From positions 10,472,519 to 10,536,518 of the forward strand of contig CM034604.1 in assembly GCA_020091685.1 (NCBI GenBank): a DNA stretch of 64,000 nucleotides. The letters run 5' to 3'. Positions 60,185 to 64,000 of this stretch are shown here, piece by piece. The notes beneath the pieces were generated by a model that was not told where the DNA came from, did not search any database, and saw nothing but the letters and a program-made list of their open reading frames with translations. The position numbers were made by a program, and so were the translations under genes. How positions within the stretch are numbered: the first letter of the stretch is position 1; each line of letters starts with the position of its first letter. The DNA comes from Lutjanus erythropterus (Eukaryota > Chordata > Actinopteri > Lutjaniformes > Lutjanidae).

Positions 60185-60350
60185 ACTGTGAAGTTCAAAA
60201 TTCAACAGTATGTTGGTGTACAAGAGAGGGAAACAGAGAATTTTCACTTTTTCTACTTAAAAAATTACTTTATCGATTATCAAATTAGTTTTAGATTAAT
60301 TTTCTGTCCATTTGCTTCTGTAGATTCATTGACTTATTGTTGCAACTCTC
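60185..60350 (+). mobile_element. hAT-like MITE, 3' part
   Basis: CAGAGAATTTTCACTTTTTC, TTATCGATTATCAAATTAGT and a TTATTGTTGCAACTCT end correspond to the 3' half of the family copy at 59339. Confidence 0.5.
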
Positions 60351-62508
60351 GTGTCCTCGCAGAGACCTGAACTTTCTTTACATACAAAATCTATCTACAT
60401 TACAGCTGTTTGCAGTCTCCCACATTAAAGACTAGAGAGAAAGCTGATGAACAACAAACCAATTAATGCAAGATATGACCAAATATACATTTGCCTTTTG
60501 TGCAGGTAAAAGAAATACTTTTTGACTCTTGGATGATTGAATGTACTTGAATCCTTGAAAAGGAGAGCATTCAAGAAGTTAGTGCTTTTAACAAGAACTT
60601 TGACAAAACACACAAAGGCTTCTAAATGTTACCTATAACTGTGTAACAGGCGTCTTTCAAGTGTGAGCAGACTTTTTTATCCTTAGATTAATGGAAACCA
60701 GTGGCTGGCTGGAAAGTAGAAAATCAATCTAAGAATTTATGGCGTGCTTTAGAAAATTGGCCAGCAGTAACCTAAAGCCCATGCACAGCATGTACAGTAT
60801 GCACGATTTGCTGCTAATGGGCTAAGACATGAACACCACTCATATGGTTCTTTGTGAAATACTTCTCTAAGCAGTAGGAAGGAATTTACAGTGTTTATGA
60901 ACATTAAAGACACTTCAAAGAGGTGAATTTAAAGGGAAACTACGGGGTCATTATTACAATAAATGCACTTACATAGAGCTTTAAAGGGTGATATCAAGCC
61001 ACGTGGCTCGGCTTTTTTGACTTTCCATTGTCAAAAGTTGTGAATAGTACCTGGTTGGTAACACCTGAGCCCAGGTTTCAAGTGAGAAGAACTGATACTA
61101 AACAGTGCAGTTCATCATGTTTCCTTGCAGTTTCACACAGTGTCGCCATGACGATCAGCTAAAAATCCAACCTAAGTCGATACTATCTGCAGTGGAAAAT
61201 GAAATCCAGAAACATTACCTGGTACCTAAAGTGAGTCAAGACAGGTAGAGCCAAGCTGTACCACGCAGTGGAAACACTGCTTAATATCACCCTTTAAAGC
61301 ATCAGTAGTCAAGTATCACATTAGACAATAAACAAATTCTGAAGCTTGAAGATCACAGTGAATAAAAATGTACGTTGGAAAAAAAATCTAGTAAGTGGAC
61401 CTTGAGTTGAGATTGCTCTATCAGAATAGTAGAGTTCTGATACCAGGGATATAACAACACCAAAAACTCAAATTACAATAATACCTCAATACAAGTCCAC
61501 AATATAATATTTATAGTGATATTAAAAATAAAAAACAGTAACTTTAAAAAATGTCCTTTAAGAAATAATATTTTTATTCTGATATAGCAATATTCAATAT
61601 ATTCTTACATCCCTATCAGATACAGTTTTGTGCAACATGATATGATACCTGAACTTTGTGTTTTTTTTGGCCAACAGCATATTAACCATGTATGGATGTG
61701 AAATTATTGCAATCATTGTTGCTTGGCCTGGCTCAGGTTAAAAAAAAAAAACTAGCAGGGTCTCGTTTCAAGGCTGATAAATTACATATCAGACTGCTGC
61801 ATAGACTTATGAACTTGTGATAAACAATCCAGCATTTTAGGCTGGAATGAAGACATTTCTGATACAAATTGGCATACCAGTATAGACAATTAAATGTCTA
61901 ACTTAACATAAATACAGTCAAATAAAGCCATCACATAGAACTTTAAGGTCAAGGTTATTGTTTGGTACTGTAGAAAGTTAGGCATCGGTCAGTCTTCGGA
62001 TTTGGATTAGGTTTAGGGAATAAATCTAGTCAGAAGACATGAAAACACACAGAATAAATGAACAGGTTGTGTTAGAATATGGGAGCAGGTATTAACTGTT
62101 TCCTTTAATATATCTTGGAACTCAGCAGGTCTAATCAATATAACACAGTATCTCTCTCAAGAGCCCTCACTCTCAAGAATATTATGTTATGGAGTGTAAT
62201 GACTGTGAATGGTTGCACAGCATGTCTATTATGTTAAGGTCAAGGACTGTCTCAAGCAGTTCTACACAACTCGGAAGTGGAAGATGAACCGAGAGAAGAA
62301 GATATAGAAGGAGAGTGGAGAGACGGAGGAAAGGAGGGGAGGTAGGGAGAAGAGAGGAGAGGGAGAGCAATGATGCTTCTTTGTCCTCTACTCTATGTCG
62401 CTCACACCTCTTGGTTTTTCATGGACCATAATAACTCACACCGCTCCAGTCGACCCCCACCACCTGCAGTTTCCTTCAGAGTGTGTGTCTGCACGTGCGA
62501 CTGGATCT

Positions 62509-62551
62509 GCGTGTGTGTGTGTGTGTGTGTGTGTGTGCTTGTGTGTGTGTG
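62509..62551. repeat. (GT)n microsatellite
   Basis: A GT run with a CTT interruption. Confidence 0.9.
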
Positions 62552-62633
62552 AGTGTTTTAGTCCAACACTGCATATGTGAATGTATCCTATGCATGCATT
62601 CTCAAATAGGTGTACAAGGATGTGTCTGACATA

Positions 62634-62639
<6 letters not shown>

Positions 62640-62684
<45 letters not shown>
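62640..62684. repeat. (GT)n microsatellite
   Basis: A pure GT run followed by GCGCGCG and a further GT run to 62714, just before the third GGTTCT element. Confidence 0.92.
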
Positions 62685-62690
<6 letters not shown>

Positions 62691-62752
62691 CTGTGACTGT
62701 GTGTGTGTGTGTGTAAGGGAGAAAGAGAAAGACAGAGAAAGCATGCTGGGTA

Positions 62753-63343
62753 CGCTCTTCGAAATAAAGATGTTAAATAGAGCCATATAGGGTACCAATT
62801 TGGTTCCTGATAGAACCCTTTATAAAGGTACCTCATGGATCCCTTTCAGAGAGTTCTACTGAGAACCATCTGTAAAAGGTTTCACCCACAACCCCCTATG
62901 AAAGGTTATATAGAACCTAGAATGCTCTCTGGGGGTTTGATCTAGAACCCATCTTCCTGGTGGGTTCTACAGGGAACATTTTTTTTTCAAGAACACAGTC
63001 AGGAGGTTCTATCAAGAACTTTTTTGTATTCCAAGGGTTTTATCTAGAACCCATCAAGGGATTCTCCAAATGACCTTTTTATGTTCCAAAGGTTTTGTCT
63101 AGAACCCATCAAGGGGTTTCTACCAAGTTTTAATTTAGAATATATTATAAAGGTTTCATCTAAAACATAGTCAGGGGTGCTACTGAGAACCTTTTTGTAT
63201 TCCAAGGGTTTTATCTAGAACCATCATGGATTGCTGAAATCCTGCAGGAGGTTCTTTGGATGGAAAAGGTTCTCAACCCTCAGTCAAACCCTCTCTTCAG
63301 CCCTTCCGGAAGAACCCTTTTGGAACCCTTATTTCTCAGAGTG
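62753..63343 (+). mobile_element. GGTTCT/AGAACC foldback element, copy 3 (591 bp)
   Basis: The left end CGCTCTTCGAAATAAAGATG and the right end CTTATTTCTCAGAGTG are imperfect inverted repeats. Orientation is as in copy 1. TA lies on both outer edges (GGTA before, TAGG after), a possible 2-bp target duplication. The interior has several ~55-60-bp GGTTTTATCTAGAACCC units. Confidence 0.72.
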
Positions 63344-63479
63344 TAGGAGGTCAGCTCTGTGGTGCATTCCTTCACACCCCATCAGCATCTGGATGAGAGG
63401 AGGAGGAGGAGGGGAGGAGGATAGAATGGATGGAGGGAGGAAAAGGGTGTCTCAAGGGGGTTGGGGAGGAGCTCCCTCC

Positions 63480-63570
63480 CTCACTCCCTCCCTCCTTCTC
63501 TCTCTCCATCTCTCCTTCTCTTTCTTCCTTTCTTTCTTTCTCTACTTCCCTCCTCTCCCCTCTCTTGGAG
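63480..63570 (+). repeat. Polypyrimidine tract (CTCC/TTTC)
   Basis: CTCCCTCC and TTCTTTC blocks are nearly free of purines for about 90 bases. Confidence 0.8.
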
Positions 63571-63680
63571 AAAAAAGATGAGGGGAGATGTTGGGTGGAG
63601 GGGTGGTGGAGGGGGATTTGCAGAACGAGCGTCTGCCACGAGTTTAGCCCCTCGCCCACTACATTAAATGCACAGGGTCT

Positions 63681-63966
63681 CCTTGGCAACGGGAACGCCG
63701 CCATGGCAACACATGTAGTATAAGGCAGGTGCTGTCGCACTGTGAAGCCATTTGTTGAGAGAGAGAGAGAGACAGCGCAGGGATGGGATGAGAGACAGAA
63801 AGAAAGAGTGAGAGAAGAGTGAGAGAGAGAGAGAGAGAGAGAGTGGGGAGAAGGGGGAGAACAAGATGGGAGGGGGGTGGGGTGGTAGGGAAAACAGACA
63901 GGCTGTTAGCGCAGGAAAAATATGTTATCGCCGTGGCAACGCAATGTGGCAACTCTCCATGGCAAC
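63681..63966 (-). promoter_or_regulatory. Cluster of five X-box half-sites (GGCAAC)
   Basis: GGCAAC occurs in CCTTGGCAAC (63681-63690), CCATGGCAAC (63701-63710), CCGTGGCAAC (63931-63940), TGTGGCAAC (63945-63953) and CCATGGCAAC (63957-63966), all in one orientation. Each is close to half of the RFX palindrome GTTGCCATGGCAAC. The window ends just after, so the cluster may continue. Confidence 0.4.
63757..63843. repeat. (GA)n microsatellites
   Basis: Pure GA runs at about 63757-63772 and 63821-63843, separated by GA-rich sequence. Confidence 0.85.
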
Positions 63967-64000
63967 AGCAGGTGGCTCAGGGCTGAAATTTGCGTTCGCT

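Larger units (their letters stand above)
55603..64000 (+). other. foxn3: foxn3 intron after the forkhead domain (5' part only)
   Basis: It starts with donor GTAAGA in phase 2 and runs off the window. No FOXN3 C-terminal coding sequence was found in any frame up to 64000, so the intron is at least 8.4 kb. Contents: a GACA/GATA microsatellite, remnants of hAT-like MITEs, a long pyrimidine-rich belt, two (GT)n arrays, the third GGTTCT element and a GGCAAC/X-box cluster. The stretches 55810-58020 and 60400-62280 hold nothing recognisable. Confidence 0.85.

Noticed and set aside
1..64000. CRISPR arrays, bacterial operons, phage or an intact retroelement
   Set aside because: The tandem arrays seen are eukaryotic micro- and minisatellites without CRISPR-like unique spacers. 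No Cas, transposase, integrase or reverse-transcriptase motif was found in any listed frame.
55603..64000. Further FOXN3 exons (C-terminal region)
   Set aside because: I looked for the conserved stretches after the forkhead known in vertebrate FOXN3 and saw none in any frame before the window ends.

Overview
The window is vertebrate nuclear DNA, almost certainly from a ray-finned fish and probably a spiny-rayed (acanthomorph) species. Two coding exons can be supported, both on the + strand. Spliced together they give the N-terminal half and complete forkhead DNA-binding domain of FOXN3 (CHES1). Everything else is non-coding: intron or 5' flank dense with (GT)n/(CA)n microsatellites, foldback elements, hAT-like MITEs and other dispersed fish repeats. 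No tRNA, rRNA, CRISPR, operon or intact transposase/reverse-transcriptase gene was seen.

Layout. 1-36301 is sequence upstream of the first coding exon (long 5' intron and/or flank). It holds several repeat families, a nuclear-receptor-site-rich repeat (18294-19232), a first copy of a GGTTCT/AGAACC foldback element (22181-23080), a hAT-like element inside a minisatellite (27280-28415), two CpG-rich stretches that could be regulatory (12830-13340 and 33060-33760) and two adjacent large foldbacks (34638-35657). 36302-36901 is the first coding exon (start codon 36320; residues 1-194). 36902-55450 is an 18.5-kb intron with a hAT MITE flanked by a perfect 8-bp duplication (38331-38523), more MITEs and a second GGTTCT element (54520-55114). 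55451-55602 is the second coding exon (residues 195-244, split codon at the end). 55603-64000 is the start of the next intron, with a long pyrimidine-rich region, a third GGTTCT element (62753-63343) and a tight cluster of RFX X-box-like GGCAAC motifs at the window edge. The remaining C-terminal FOXN3 exons lie beyond 64000.

The most interesting non-coding signals are: (i) a tandem ~150-bp repeat with ten AGGTCA-type half-sites, including a perfect palindromic oestrogen-response-element match and two perfect DR1 sites, and ending in a Helitron-like 3' terminus; (ii) recurrent RFX X-box palindromes across the locus, including two similar X-box plus TGACTTTACTG modules on either side of the first coding exon; (iii) the three-copy GGTTCT/AGAACC foldback family. 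I found no convincing new gene system. The regulatory readings are inferences from motif content and need comparative or functional data.
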